Assembly (NCBI GenBank): GCA_040779335.1 | Contig: JBFONV010000001.1 | Coordinates: 930,001-994,000 of the forward strand | Source of the DNA: JBFONV01 sp040779335 | GTDB lineage: Bacteria; Pseudomonadota; Gammaproteobacteria; Enterobacterales; Alteromonadaceae | DNA: 64,000 nucleotides | Direction of reading: 5' to 3' | Shown here: piece by piece, positions 1-8,929 of the stretch | Numbering within the stretch: the first letter of the stretch is position 1 | How the letters are laid out: each line of letters opens with the position of its first letter | Made by a program: the position numbers and the translations under genes | The notes under the pieces: model-generated | Seen by the model: only the letters and a program-made list of their open reading frames with translations | The model's database searches: none | Told to the model about the DNA's origin: nothing

Positions 1-1877
1 ACCAGATCATTTATTTACAAAAAATGTTGGAGCTTTCCAAAGAGTTTCATCCCGAAAAACTGAGTGAACTTTTACGTCAGCCACTCTTTAGCTATGCGAA
101 TGTGCCTTACAGAATAAAACCTTTTAATGCTCTAGTTAAAAACGCTAAAAGCACAGTGACTTATGATGAAGACCTCGCTTTGAGAATTGAAGACCGTGTG
201 AGCAAAATTGGTGCGGATGGTAAGTTGATACTTGATTCAAATGGTGAAGTCTATCAAGTTAATTTGCTTGAAAAGTTAATGGTGCCCTTACTTTGTAAAC
301 TGGGTAATTTAGTGATAGATGGCGGTATTTGGTTAAATACCCAAAGACCTGAATGGAATGACGCTAATAATGCCTTAGTTGGTCAGGGCGTATCTGTAGT
401 CACTTTATATTATCTGCGTCGTTATATTTGTTTCTTGCAAAAATTATTAGCGAATGAATCTGAATCGGCCATTATTTCTAAAGAAGTGAATGAGTGGATC
501 GCGGATACGGCTAGCGCATTGAACAAAGTTCGTCCCTTATTGAACAATGCGCCGATAAGCGCAAATGAACGTTTTCAATGTTTATCAGAACTGGGACAAG
601 CATCAAGTCGTTACCGCGAAGCAGTTTACCAACAAGAAGCATTCTCTGGACAAATGTTGCAGCCGATTGGGCAAATTAAGTCAATGCTGGAAGATGCTTT
701 AGCCGCTATTGAACACACAATTAATACAAATGAGCGTGAAGACGGTTTATATAATGCCTATAACTTACTTGCATTTGAGCAAGAGAGTTTAACGATTGAT
801 GACCTTTACCCTATGTTGGAAGGTCAAGTAGCGGCACTTAGTTCAGGTTCATTTAGCGCTGAAAAAGTTATATCTGTAGTAGAAGCATTATTTAAAAGTG
901 ATGTTTACCGTCCTGATCAAGACACCTTTATGCTTTACCCAGACCGAAAGCTACCTAGCTTTTTGCAAAAAAACTGTGTTGATTCCATAAAAGTTGAAAG
1001 TAACCCATTGTTAAAACAAATGCTTGAAAAGCGAGATGAACGAATCATTTTACAAGACCATGATGGTATATATCGCTTCAACGCAGACTTAACTAACGTT
1101 GATGATTTGATGACGCAGCTTGATTCATTATCTGGTGCTTATGAAGATGTAGTTGAAATATCTCGACATTCACTACAAGCCCTTTATGAGGAAGTATTTA
1201 AACATCAAGAGTTTACAGGACGCTCTGGCGGTATGTTTGGTTTTGAAGGGTTAGGTTGTATATATTGGCATATGGTTGCTAAATTATTGTTAGCGGTAGA
1301 GGAAAACTTTTTCAATGCATTAGATAATGGCAATGATGAAGTTACTTGCAAGAAATTAGGTCATTTGTATTACCGAGTGCGCGAAGGTTTAGGCTTTAAC
1401 AAAACGCCGACTGAATATGGTGCATTCCCTGCAGATCCTTATTCTCATACACCGAAACATGCAGGTGCGCAGCAACCAGGTATGACAGGTCAAGTTAAAG
1501 AAGAAGTATTATCACGTTTTGGAGAGTTGGGGATCAGAGTAAAAAACGGCTCGGTGCAATTTAAAACGAATTTACTTCGCCCATGTGAATTTGTTAAAGA
1601 AGCAATCCCTTTCACTTATTTGGATGTTGACGCCAATTGGCAAAAAATAACGGTGCCTGAGTCGGGGTTAGCCTTTACTTGGTGTCAGGTGCCGATTATC
1701 TACCAGCTAAGTGATAGCAAAGAACCGTCACTAACGATCACTTGGAAAGATGGAACACAGCAAACGTTAAATCAATTGGCGTTACCAGAGAAAGAAAGTT
1801 CAAACTTGTTCTTGCGAAATGGTCAAATCCGTCAAATTTCATTAAGCTTGCATTTGGCTCAGCTTTTCTCTGAATGA
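1..1877 (+). CDS. C-terminal part of a large carbohydrate enzyme, possibly GH149-like beta-1,3-glucan phosphorylase (5' truncated)
   Basis: The frame is open to the left edge; the first Met (position 24) has no ribosome binding site, so the true start lies outside the window. The visible 617 residues are soluble, mostly helical, and end at a TGA. Conserved-looking blocks are GRSGGMFGFEGLGCIYWHM (about residues 400-420) and NKTPTEYGAFPADPYSHT (about 460-480), followed by a beta-rich C-terminal segment. I recall this kind of C-terminal half from very large bacterial beta-1,3-glucan phosphorylases related to GH94 (GH149), which occur next to GH17 genes in marine Gammaproteobacteria. The family call is recollection plus context; the catalytic Asp would be upstream of the window. 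The gap to the first GH17 gene is 42 bp, so they are probably cotranscribed. It could also be another large GH of unknown family. Confidence 0.55.
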   Translation, partial: QIIYLQKMLELSKEFHPEKLSELLRQPLFSYANVPYRIKPFNALVKNAKSTVTYDEDLALRIEDRVSKIGADGKLILDSNGEVYQVNLLEKLMVPLLCKLGNLVIDGGIWLNTQRPEWNDANNALVGQGVSVVTLYYLRRYICFLQKLLANESESAIISKEVNEWIADTASALNKVRPLLNNAPISANERFQCLSELGQASSRYREAVYQQEAFSGQMLQPIGQIKSMLEDALAAIEHTINTNEREDGLYNAYNLLAFEQESLTIDDLYPMLEGQVAALSSGSFSAEKVISVVEALFKSDVYRPDQDTFMLYPDRKLPSFLQKNCVDSIKVESNPLLKQMLEKRDERIILQDHDGIYRFNADLTNVDDLMTQLDSLSGAYEDVVEISRHSLQALYEEVFKHQEFTGRSGGMFGFEGLGCIYWHMVAKLLLAVEENFFNALDNGNDEVTCKKLGHLYYRVREGLGFNKTPTEYGAFPADPYSHTPKHAGAQQPGMTGQVKEEVLSRFGELGIRVKNGSVQFKTNLLRPCEFVKEAIPFTYLDVDANWQKITVPESGLAFTWCQVPIIYQLSDSKEPSLTITWKDGTQQTLNQLALPEKESSNLFLRNGQIRQISLSLHLAQLFSE

Positions 1878-1919
1878 GATTGTTAGTAAATAAAGAAGCG
1901 ATATTTTTTGGAGAATAAG

Positions 1920-2807
1920 ATGTCGAATAAACACTATAAGCACATGTCATTAGCGGGAATGAATGTTGGTCATTCGTCTCGTGAATCATTGCAAAGCGCG
2001 GTTACTAAGGTTCTTGATAATAAGATTCATGGTATCTCCTTTAGCCCTTATGTAGAAGGACAAGGGCCAGGGACGATGATAACTGAAGATCAAATAACTA
2101 AACGATTGGCTATTATTGCTCAAAATATTAACTGGGTTCGCTCTTTTTCTTGCACTGAAGGTAATGAAAATATTCCAAAGATCGCCAAACAACATGGATT
2201 AAAAACCTTAGTTGGTGCTTGGTTAAATGACGATTTAGAGAATAATGAAAAAGAGATTAATAACCTTATAAAGGTTGCTAAACAAGGCTATGCCGATATT
2301 GTCGCCGTGGGAAATGAAGTATTACTTCGCGAAGATTTAACGGAAGAACAATTACTTGCATATATCAACCGTGTTAAAGAAGCATTACCTGATATAGATG
2401 TCGGGTATGTTGATGCCTATTATGAATTTGAAGTACATCCTAATATTACCGATGCTTGCGATGTTATTTTGGCAAACTGTTATCCATTTTGGGAAGGTTG
2501 TGCGCTCGAGTACTCTATTCTTTATATGAAAGACATGTATCGGCGTGCAATGAAAATAGGTAACGGTAAAAAAGTCATTATAACTGAGACCGGTTGGCCG
2601 AACGAAGGCCCTGCAGAATGGGGTGCTGTTCCTTCTTATGAAAATGCCATCAAGTACTTTATTGGCACCTATCAGTGGGCCGAAGAGGATGACATTGAGG
2701 TGTTCTACTTTTCATCATTTGATGAAGTGTGGAAAGTGGAAGATGAAGGTGGAGTTGGTGCACATTGGGGGCTTTGGGATAAAGACGGGAATTTAAAGTA
2801 TGTTTAA
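1920..2807 (+). CDS. GH17-family beta-1,3-glucanase-like protein, cytosolic
   Basis: This 295-residue protein has the (beta/alpha)8 pattern of GH17 (Scw11/COG5309-like) glucanases and glucanosyltransferases. The putative acid/base is Glu133 in AVGNEVLLR and the nucleophile is Glu223 in ITETGWP; FYFSSFDEVWK near the C-terminus is also typical. The ATG at 1920 is preferred over a TTG at 1908 because TTGGAG (1908-1913) gives a ribosome binding site at proper spacing. No signal peptide or membrane segment is visible, so it should act in the cytoplasm on imported beta-1,3-gluco-oligosaccharides. Its stop overlaps the next GH17 gene by 8 bp, which implies translational coupling. Hydrolysis versus transglycosylation cannot be decided from sequence. 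Confidence 0.85.
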   Translation: MSNKHYKHMSLAGMNVGHSSRESLQSAVTKVLDNKIHGISFSPYVEGQGPGTMITEDQITKRLAIIAQNINWVRSFSCTEGNENIPKIAKQHGLKTLVGAWLNDDLENNEKEINNLIKVAKQGYADIVAVGNEVLLREDLTEEQLLAYINRVKEALPDIDVGYVDAYYEFEVHPNITDACDVILANCYPFWEGCALEYSILYMKDMYRRAMKIGNGKKVIITETGWPNEGPAEWGAVPSYENAIKYFIGTYQWAEEDDIEVFYFSSFDEVWKVEDEGGVGAHWGLWDKDGNLKYV

Positions 2808-3789
2808 AAAGCACAGTGATAAAGTAGCAACAATTAGTTCGATGAATCTAAGTCATGGCAATGCTATTTGTTATTCTGGCTATCGTGAAGGGCAAAATCC
2901 AAGAGAGGGGATTTATCCAACGTATGAGGAAGTAAAAGAAGATTTACTTATTCTCGCGAAAAATTGGAATTATCTTCGCATATACGATTGTGGACCACAC
3001 GCTGAAATTGTTTTAGATGTTATACACACTGAAGCTTTGCACTTTAAAGTAATGCTTGGCGTTGATATGGCTGCTGAAATGAGTAACCCTCATTGTCCAT
3101 GGGGGGCTGAGTTTAGCGAAGAAACACTAAGTGCAAACCGCCAAAAAAATTGTAATGAAATTCATAAAATGATCGAGCTGTCAGCGAAGTATGACGATAT
3201 TGTGTTCTCTGTCTCTGTTGGCAACGAAGCTAGTGTTGAGTGGACTGATCATATGGTGCCCGTTGAACGACTCATTACCTACGTGAAGCAAATTAAAAAG
3301 GAAATTAGGCAACCCGTTACCTTTTGCGAGAATTATGTTCCTTGGACATACAAATTAGAGCCTTTAGTTGCGGAATTAGATTTTATTTCTATTCATACTT
3401 ACCCTGCATGGGAGTTTCGTACCATGGAAGATGCGCTCGAATATACTAAGCAAAACTACCATAGTGTGGCGAATCATTACCCAGATAAGCCAGTTATAAT
3501 TACAGAAGCGGGCTGGACAACGGCATCAAATGGTAGGGGGATAGAACCTTGGAATGCTAATGAAGATTTGCAGTCACACTACTATGAGCAATTGCTTGCA
3601 TGGACAACACAAGAGAAAATTTTAACCTTCGTCTTTGAAGCCTTTGATGAACCTTGGAAGGGCTCTCCTGACCCACTAGAGCCTGAAAAGCATTGGGGAT
3701 TGTTTTACGTTGATCGTACTCCCAAGTTAGTTATGAAGGATATTTATTCCAACATAGTAAATATAAAGCAAAAGGATAATGTCGCTTAA
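2800..3789 (+). CDS. Second GH17-family glucanase-like protein, cytosolic
   Basis: A 329-residue GH17-like protein, paralogous to its upstream neighbour but clearly diverged. Putative acid/base Glu143 lies in SVGNEAS and nucleophile Glu236 in ITEAGWT; FEAFDEPWKG matches the conserved end of the barrel. There is no signal peptide. It starts inside the preceding gene (8-bp overlap) and is followed by a hairpin at 3821-3857, so the phosphorylase-like gene and both GH17 genes look like one transcription unit. Two GH17 enzymes in tandem may split labour, for example exo- versus endo-action or hydrolysis versus transfer on laminarin oligomers; that is inference. GH17 assignment is strong, exact substrate is not. 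Confidence 0.85.
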   Translation: MFKKHSDKVATISSMNLSHGNAICYSGYREGQNPREGIYPTYEEVKEDLLILAKNWNYLRIYDCGPHAEIVLDVIHTEALHFKVMLGVDMAAEMSNPHCPWGAEFSEETLSANRQKNCNEIHKMIELSAKYDDIVFSVSVGNEASVEWTDHMVPVERLITYVKQIKKEIRQPVTFCENYVPWTYKLEPLVAELDFISIHTYPAWEFRTMEDALEYTKQNYHSVANHYPDKPVIITEAGWTTASNGRGIEPWNANEDLQSHYYEQLLAWTTQEKILTFVFEAFDEPWKGSPDPLEPEKHWGLFYVDRTPKLVMKDIYSNIVNIKQKDNVA

Positions 3790-3820
3790 TTTGCTATAAC
3801 AGTCCAACAACGCTTTATTT

Positions 3821-3857
3821 AATAACCCTCGTTTGATCAAAAAAAACGGGGGTTATT
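3821..3857 (+). terminator. Hairpin after the GH17 genes
   Basis: A 14-bp stem (AATAACCCTCGTTT paired with AAACGGGGGTTATT, one G-T pair) with a 9-nt A-rich loop. The downstream T tract is weak, so it may be an imperfect intrinsic terminator. It separates the GH17 genes from the two-component genes. Confidence 0.55.
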
Positions 3858-3953
3858 GCGTTTATACATAGATAACCAACTAAAATTTCATCTTTTTATA
3901 AAACTTGGGTTAAGGTAGAGGTTATATGTGACGTTTAGGTACTTTACGCTCGA

Positions 3954-3981
3954 TTCTGTAAATAACTCGTTGTAATATAAT
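3954..3981 (+). promoter_or_regulatory. Candidate sigma-70 promoter for the kinase/regulator pair
   Basis: A perfect TATAAT at 3976-3981 lies 22 bp before the kinase ATG, with only a poor -35 (TTCTGT, 3954-3959, 16-bp spacer). Transcription would begin near 3988, leaving a very short leader with the AGAGGG ribosome binding site at 3992-3997. The weak -35 suggests need for an activator or low expression. Confidence 0.35.
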
Positions 3982-4003
3982 TTGATGAAAATAGAGGGAC
4001 AAT

Positions 4004-5137
4004 ATGTCAGAGCACTTTTTACAACAAAAATATAATTCTATATCAGAAAACCCTATTTACCTCTTTTGGTTTTTACAAATATGTTTTTGGTCTTTTGTTT
4101 CCTTAGTTAGTCTCGTTTCATTAACCCTTTGGTATGTTCAAATTGATGTCGCCCACCTTAATCATACCTTTTGGCAATCGATTGTCGGTATAGCATTTTC
4201 ATTGCCTTTATATTGGGTTTTTATGAGGTGTTGGAATACCGCTCTTTTTAAAAGAGTTACGGTGAGTATTGTTTGGGTGTTATTTATTTCTTTTGCTTGG
4301 ACTGTCGTTAGAGTTGAGCTGTATGTAAAGTTGACTAATACCGATAAAACTTGGGCTGAATTTGGTGGGTGGTATTTTAGCAGTATCTTTATTTATTTTT
4401 GTTGGGCAGGTTTTTTCCATGGAATTCGCTATTATCAATTGTTGCAATTTGAACATAAAATTATGCTCAAAAAGGAAGCTGAGGCAAAATCTGAACAATT
4501 ACAAAGGTTAAGTGCTCAATCAGTTGCGCGTGATGCGAAAATAAAAATGCTTAGATATCAATTAAACCCACATTTTCTTTGTAATACATTGAATGCAATT
4601 AACTCATTGATTGAATCTGAACTAGCAGAAAAAGCACAGTTGATGACAGTTCAGTTAAGTAAATTTTTACGTTATTCACTCGATAATGATCCTGATACAA
4701 AAATAGCACTAGAATTTGAAATAACAGCATTAGAGCTTTATTTGGAAATTGAAAAAACGCGCTTTGGAGAGCGATTACAACTTGATTTTCAAGTATCGGA
4801 AGCGGCAAAAAGCGCTTTAATTCCCAGTTTATTGCTACAACCTATTATTGAAAACTCGATGAAGCATGTTATTGCACAAAATGAAGAAGGAGGCATCATT
4901 AGCCTATATGCTGATGTCATTGATGATTCACTAGTTTTGGAGTTGAGTGATACGGGGTGTGGTATTGGTGTAGACAGTAATAAAATTAAGAATAAATCCG
5001 GCAGAGGGGTTGGGCTGCGTAATATAGATGAGCGATTGAAAGTACTGTATACAGACAATTATGAATTTAATATTAGTGTCAGAACTTCTGGTGGTTTAAA
5101 AACTACCATTAAATTACCGCTAGAAAGTCAAAAGTAA
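4004..5137 (+). CDS. LytS/AlgZ-type sensor histidine kinase
   Basis: A 377-residue membrane kinase. Four hydrophobic segments occupy roughly residues 18-45, 53-75, 85-107 and 118-142, followed by a coiled-coil stretch and a His_kinase domain with RYQLNPHFLCNTLNAINSL (phospho-acceptor His190). The HATPase domain shows an N-box (LLQPIIENSMKHV), LSDTGCGIGV and GRGVGLRNIDERL. There is no periplasmic sensor domain of note, so the signal is probably sensed within the membrane or by a partner. It is followed after 49 bp by a LytTR regulator, its expected partner. Its position between the GH17 and GH30 genes suggests control of the glucan locus, which is inference. Confidence 0.9.
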   Translation: MSEHFLQQKYNSISENPIYLFWFLQICFWSFVSLVSLVSLTLWYVQIDVAHLNHTFWQSIVGIAFSLPLYWVFMRCWNTALFKRVTVSIVWVLFISFAWTVVRVELYVKLTNTDKTWAEFGGWYFSSIFIYFCWAGFFHGIRYYQLLQFEHKIMLKKEAEAKSEQLQRLSAQSVARDAKIKMLRYQLNPHFLCNTLNAINSLIESELAEKAQLMTVQLSKFLRYSLDNDPDTKIALEFEITALELYLEIEKTRFGERLQLDFQVSEAAKSALIPSLLLQPIIENSMKHVIAQNEEGGIISLYADVIDDSLVLELSDTGCGIGVDSNKIKNKSGRGVGLRNIDERLKVLYTDNYEFNISVRTSGGLKTTIKLPLESQK

Positions 5138-5186
5138 GCTGATATAGTTGACTACGCATATAAATCAATAAGGAACAGTCAGGTTT

Positions 5187-5978
5187 ATGCCTAAATTAAG
5201 AACAATAATAGTTGATGATGAACCATTGGCACTTAACCTTTTACGTGCCAAACTCAATAAAAACCCTGAAATCGAAATAATTGCTGAATGTAAAAATGGT
5301 AGAGAAGCAATTGATAAAACGATGGATTTGGCACCTGATTTACTTTTTTTAGATATTCAAATGCCTGGCGTTGATGGATTTGGTGTTATTAAAAAGCTGC
5401 AATCGGACATCCTTCCTTTGGTTATTTTTACAACCGCCTTTGAGCAATATGCATTAGATGCTTTTGATGTCCATGCTGTTGATTATATTCTTAAGCCTAT
5501 AGATGAAGAGCGAATTAATCGAGCCATTCAGCGCGCAATCGTGCGCTTTGAAACTGAAGAAGAGACTGATAATAAGTCGAGAATTATTGGCGCGATAGAT
5601 TCTATTGATGAAAGAGAGAATAGTACTAATGTAAACAAGGGGAACCTTGAGCAGAAAATAATTATTAAAGATAAAGATGATATTACTTTGCTAAATCAGG
5701 CTGATATTGAGTGGGTTGACGCTGCAGGGGACTATTGTTGTGTTCATGCTCAAGGTGTTACTCATATAAAGCGTAGCACACTCAGAAAATTGTTAGAAGA
5801 TTTAGACCCATCAATATTTAAACGGGTTCACCGTTCAACAATTGTAAACCTTAATTATATACAAAAAGTTATTCCTCATACTAAAGGCGAGTATTTTTTA
5901 AAACTTGGAGAATACGATCAAGTTAAAGTGAGTCGCAATTACCGAGAAGTAATAAAGAATTTTTTATCTGACTCATAG
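5187..5978 (+). CDS. LytTR-family response regulator
   Basis: A 263-residue regulator with an N-terminal receiver (acidic pocket Asp10/Asp11, phospho-acceptor Asp56 in LFLDIQMPG, conserved TTAFEQYALDAF and Lys in YILKPID) and a C-terminal LytTR DNA-binding domain from about residue 160 (IEWVDAAGDYCCVH, FKRVHRSTIVNL). A polar linker of about 35 residues joins them. It pairs with the kinase just upstream. LytTR proteins normally bind pairs of short direct repeats near promoters; I could not identify a convincing repeat pair upstream of the neighbouring genes by eye. Length and architecture are normal for the family. Confidence 0.93.
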   Translation: MPKLRTIIVDDEPLALNLLRAKLNKNPEIEIIAECKNGREAIDKTMDLAPDLLFLDIQMPGVDGFGVIKKLQSDILPLVIFTTAFEQYALDAFDVHAVDYILKPIDEERINRAIQRAIVRFETEEETDNKSRIIGAIDSIDERENSTNVNKGNLEQKIIIKDKDDITLLNQADIEWVDAAGDYCCVHAQGVTHIKRSTLRKLLEDLDPSIFKRVHRSTIVNLNYIQKVIPHTKGEYFLKLGEYDQVKVSRNYREVIKNFLSDS

Positions 5979-6346
5979 CGTAATAATTCTTTCTTTTTTG
6001 TATTTGCTGATAGTTATTAATATAAATACATTGGTGTTTTGGGATACACGCACAGATAGTGGATAAAAGAACAAATTTAAATCATCGATGTAAACATATC
6101 AAAAAGTGCATTGTTAATTGAAATGTATATAACGCCTGTTTAGATGTTTGTTGCGCAAGGCTTTTTTAAATTAATGTAAATAATGACTTGTCACATATCC
6201 TCCCACTTACCGCAGTAGCAATCCGCTTTGCCGTAATACTGTTGTCTTGTTGAAATCATCATTAGATGATGGAGCAATAAACAACAGCTAAAATCCTTGT
6301 TTGCAGAATTACCCTTAGAAATAACAATCCACTTATAGAGCACTAT
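5979..6346. other. AT-rich intergenic region, 368 bp
   Basis: No ORF with coding character, no RNA gene and no strong terminator after the regulator gene; GCCT...AGGCTTTTTT around 6134-6175 is a poor 4-bp hairpin followed by T's. The region probably carries the promoter of the CBM9/GH30 pair and any LytTR operator, but I see no clear -35/-10. Confidence 0.5.
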
Positions 6347-7114
6347 ATGAAAATGATAAAAGTTAAAAGCGCTGGTTTGGTAATACTTATTATGACTTTT
6401 GTTTTCCAATCTAATCGTGCATATTCAACTGATACCCATGCTCCAGATAGAACAGAATATTTTGCACCTTATACAAGTAATGCTCCTAAAATTGATGGTG
6501 TCGCCGATGAAAGTGCTTGGTCATTAGCTAAATGGCAAAACCTTGATCACCGTTGGTTAGGACCAGAATATTCAAAAGAGGACTTCCAAGGCCGCTATAA
6601 AGTGGTATGGACTCAAGCAAAACTCTACATTTTGACTGAAATTGTCGATGATATTTTAATTGATACCCACCGTGACCCATTAATTCAATATTGGGATGAT
6701 GATACTTTAGAGATATTTTTAGACGAAGACTTTTCTGGTGGTGAGCATCAATTTAACCATAATGCCTTTGCTTACCACATGTCGTTAGACAACCAAGCCA
6801 TTGATATTGGCACAAACAAACTTGCACAAAAATATTCTCATCATGTTGAAAGCCGTTGGTTACAACAAGGTGACAAGCTGATTTGGGAGGTAAGTATTGA
6901 TGTTTATACTGACTCTTATAAAGACCAAGCAACTGATAACCAAGCGGTTGAGTTACATGCAGGGAAGGTTATGGGGTTAATGGTTGCCTACTGTGATAAC
7001 GATGGTAGCGAATTAAGAGAAAACTTTATTGGCTCTGAATCAGCTGCAGGCAAAGCGCCTGACCGTGGCTGGAAAGATGCTGGTATGTTTGGCAAATTAA
7101 TTCTATCCAAATAG
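6347..7114 (+). CDS. Exported CBM9-like carbohydrate-binding protein
   Basis: A 255-residue protein with a signal peptide (basic start, hydrophobic residues about 10-22, cleavage near RAYS-TD) and a single CBM9-like beta-sandwich domain. The family signature is visible at the start of the domain (APKIDGVADESAWSLA) and further on (DDTLEIFLDEDFSG, WLQQGDKLIWEVSIDV). CBM9-like domains bind sugar ends, but stand-alone exported forms have no known catalytic role. It precedes the GH30 lipoprotein by 52 bp and is probably in its operon, so it may help hold or deliver glucan in the periplasm. A second in-frame ATG at 6353 is a possible start. Confidence 0.8.
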   Translation: MKMIKVKSAGLVILIMTFVFQSNRAYSTDTHAPDRTEYFAPYTSNAPKIDGVADESAWSLAKWQNLDHRWLGPEYSKEDFQGRYKVVWTQAKLYILTEIVDDILIDTHRDPLIQYWDDDTLEIFLDEDFSGGEHQFNHNAFAYHMSLDNQAIDIGTNKLAQKYSHHVESRWLQQGDKLIWEVSIDVYTDSYKDQATDNQAVELHAGKVMGLMVAYCDNDGSELRENFIGSESAAGKAPDRGWKDAGMFGKLILSK

Positions 7115-7166
7115 CGAGTGTTAGTAAGACCTATTATCTAATAGTATTTTCACAAGTGGAAACTAA

Positions 7167-8870
7167 ATGATGAAAAATATTGCAATTATAGGCGTTATGT
7201 TTTCTATAGCGTTGGTGGGTTGTACATCTCAAGAACAAGGAGCTCATGTGAATAACAAGGTGTCAGAAACTAGCTACGAACTATCCAAAACAAGCACCAT
7301 CTTGTTAACGAGTGAGGCCGGCGCTAAAATTTCTCCGCAGCCAAATCTGACCTTTGTAGATGGTTACGCTCAAGGCAAAGTCGTTACTATTAGACCCGAT
7401 ATTATTAAACAGAACATTTTGGGGATTGGTACTTCTTTCACAGAGTCTTCTGCTTTTGTACTTGCGCATTTAAGTCAAGAGAAAAGGGCAGAAGTCATGG
7501 AAAGTATTTATGGTGAAAGCGGAGCCAACTTTTCTATTGCTCGAACTCATATTGGTGCGACAGACTTTGCTGTAGATGGCCGGTATTCATATGCACCAGT
7601 AGAAGATGATACAGAGTTAAAATCGTTTAGTATCGATGTTGATTACGATGGCTTTAAACAGCATGAACATGCAGGTATTAAAGATGAGCAATTTGATTTA
7701 TTACCAATGATTAAAGAGGCCTATGAAATTAAAAGTAAACAAGTTGATAAAAATTTACGGATCATAGCATCAGCTTGGACAGCACCACCATGGATGAAAG
7801 ACATTGAAGATTATTACATCAAACCGACTCCAGCAAATAACTACCAAGGAACAGGTGGGGAGTTGAAGCCTGAATATGTTGCTAGCTATGCTGATTACTT
7901 AATTAAATATCTTGATGCATATAAAAAACAAGGGGTAGATATTTGGGGTCTTACACCTGTAAATGAACCTCATGGTAACAGCGGACAGTGGGAAAGTATG
8001 CATTTCACTCCTAAAACTCAGAGTACTTTTATAAAAGAGCAGTTAGGACCAAAGTTGAAAGCAAGCGCTCATAAAGAGGTGAAGTTACTTATTTATGACC
8101 AAAACCGTGATGAAATGGAACATTGGACTGATGAAATTTTAGCGGATAAAGAATCGGCTCAATATGTTTATGGTACAGCTGTTCATTGGTATGAAAGTAC
8201 AACTCAGGTTAATGAAGATGTTTTTGATCGCGTCCATGATAAATTTCCTGAGTTTTCGATAATTCACACTGAAGGCACTATTGATGATTTAGGCAAAGAT
8301 GCTCCCAATGGAATTTTAGACCCCGTTCGCTTTAAAGAATCTAATTGGTTCAATAATGATGATTTTTGGTGGAATGAAAATGCGACTGATTGGGCATATA
8401 CCGCAACATGGGCGCCAAAACCTGAAGATCATCCTATTTATACTCCGGTTCATCGCTATGCTCGAAATATTATTATTAGCTTAAATCATTGGCTTGAGGG
8501 CTGGATTGACTGGAATATTGTTTTAGACCGTCACGGCGGTCCTAATCATGTTGGTAACTTCTGTGGCGCCCCTATTATGATCGATACCGAAACAGGGGAA
8601 GTATACTACACTCCTATTTATCACGTTTTGTCACAATTTAGCAAAACAATTCGCCCTGGTGACAAAGCGCTGCAAGTTGATACTCAATTAGATGGACTTG
8701 ATAGTGATGCATTGCATGCGAGTGCGGCTGTTAGTAAAAATAATTTGGTTAGTACACAATTGTTAAATACCACCAAAGCTCCTATTAACTTTGCTTTACA
8801 AATTGGTGACCAATTTATTGACGTATCTATTCCAGCCAATTCTGTTCAAACTATTCAGGTTCAATTGTAA
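7167..8870 (+). CDS. GH30-family glucanase lipoprotein
   Basis: A 567-residue lipoprotein: signal sequence with lipobox ALVGC (Cys near residue 19), then a Ser/Gln-rich linker and a GH30 catalytic barrel with a C-terminal beta domain. The acid/base is Glu267 in TPVNEPHGN and the nucleophile Glu369 in IHTEGTID; IASAWTAPPWMK is also typical of GH30. In laminarin-using bacteria GH30 enzymes act on beta-1,6-linked side chains or related beta-glucosidic bonds; the exact linkage here is inferred from context with GH17 genes. The lipid anchor places it in the outer membrane or periplasm, complementary to the cytosolic GH17 pair. Confidence 0.88.
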   Translation: MMKNIAIIGVMFSIALVGCTSQEQGAHVNNKVSETSYELSKTSTILLTSEAGAKISPQPNLTFVDGYAQGKVVTIRPDIIKQNILGIGTSFTESSAFVLAHLSQEKRAEVMESIYGESGANFSIARTHIGATDFAVDGRYSYAPVEDDTELKSFSIDVDYDGFKQHEHAGIKDEQFDLLPMIKEAYEIKSKQVDKNLRIIASAWTAPPWMKDIEDYYIKPTPANNYQGTGGELKPEYVASYADYLIKYLDAYKKQGVDIWGLTPVNEPHGNSGQWESMHFTPKTQSTFIKEQLGPKLKASAHKEVKLLIYDQNRDEMEHWTDEILADKESAQYVYGTAVHWYESTTQVNEDVFDRVHDKFPEFSIIHTEGTIDDLGKDAPNGILDPVRFKESNWFNNDDFWWNENATDWAYTATWAPKPEDHPIYTPVHRYARNIIISLNHWLEGWIDWNIVLDRHGGPNHVGNFCGAPIMIDTETGEVYYTPIYHVLSQFSKTIRPGDKALQVDTQLDGLDSDALHASAAVSKNNLVSTQLLNTTKAPINFALQIGDQFIDVSIPANSVQTIQVQL

Positions 8871-8875
8871 TGGCT

Positions 8876-8910
8876 TATACGCAAGTTCATATTTAAAGTT
8901 CTTGCGTATA
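8876..8910 (+). terminator. Hairpin after the GH30 gene
   Basis: A perfect 10-bp inverted repeat, TATACGCAAG and CTTGCGTATA, around a 15-nt AT-rich loop, beginning 5 bp after the stop codon. No good T tract follows, so termination may be inefficient and the phosphatase gene could be read from the same transcript. Confidence 0.5.
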
Positions 8911-8929
8911 TTCAAAGTGAGATAATTTA

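Noticed and set aside
1738..2195. Minus-strand ORFs opposite the first two genes
   Set aside because: They lie wholly or mostly antisense to the phosphorylase-like and GH17 genes, have no ribosome binding site and no recognisable sequence.
3900..3960. LytTR-type direct repeat upstream of the kinase gene
   Set aside because: One partial match (GACGTTTAG) but no second copy at proper spacing.
6134..6175. Possible terminator after the LytTR gene
   Set aside because: Only a 4-bp stem with a long loop; not supported.
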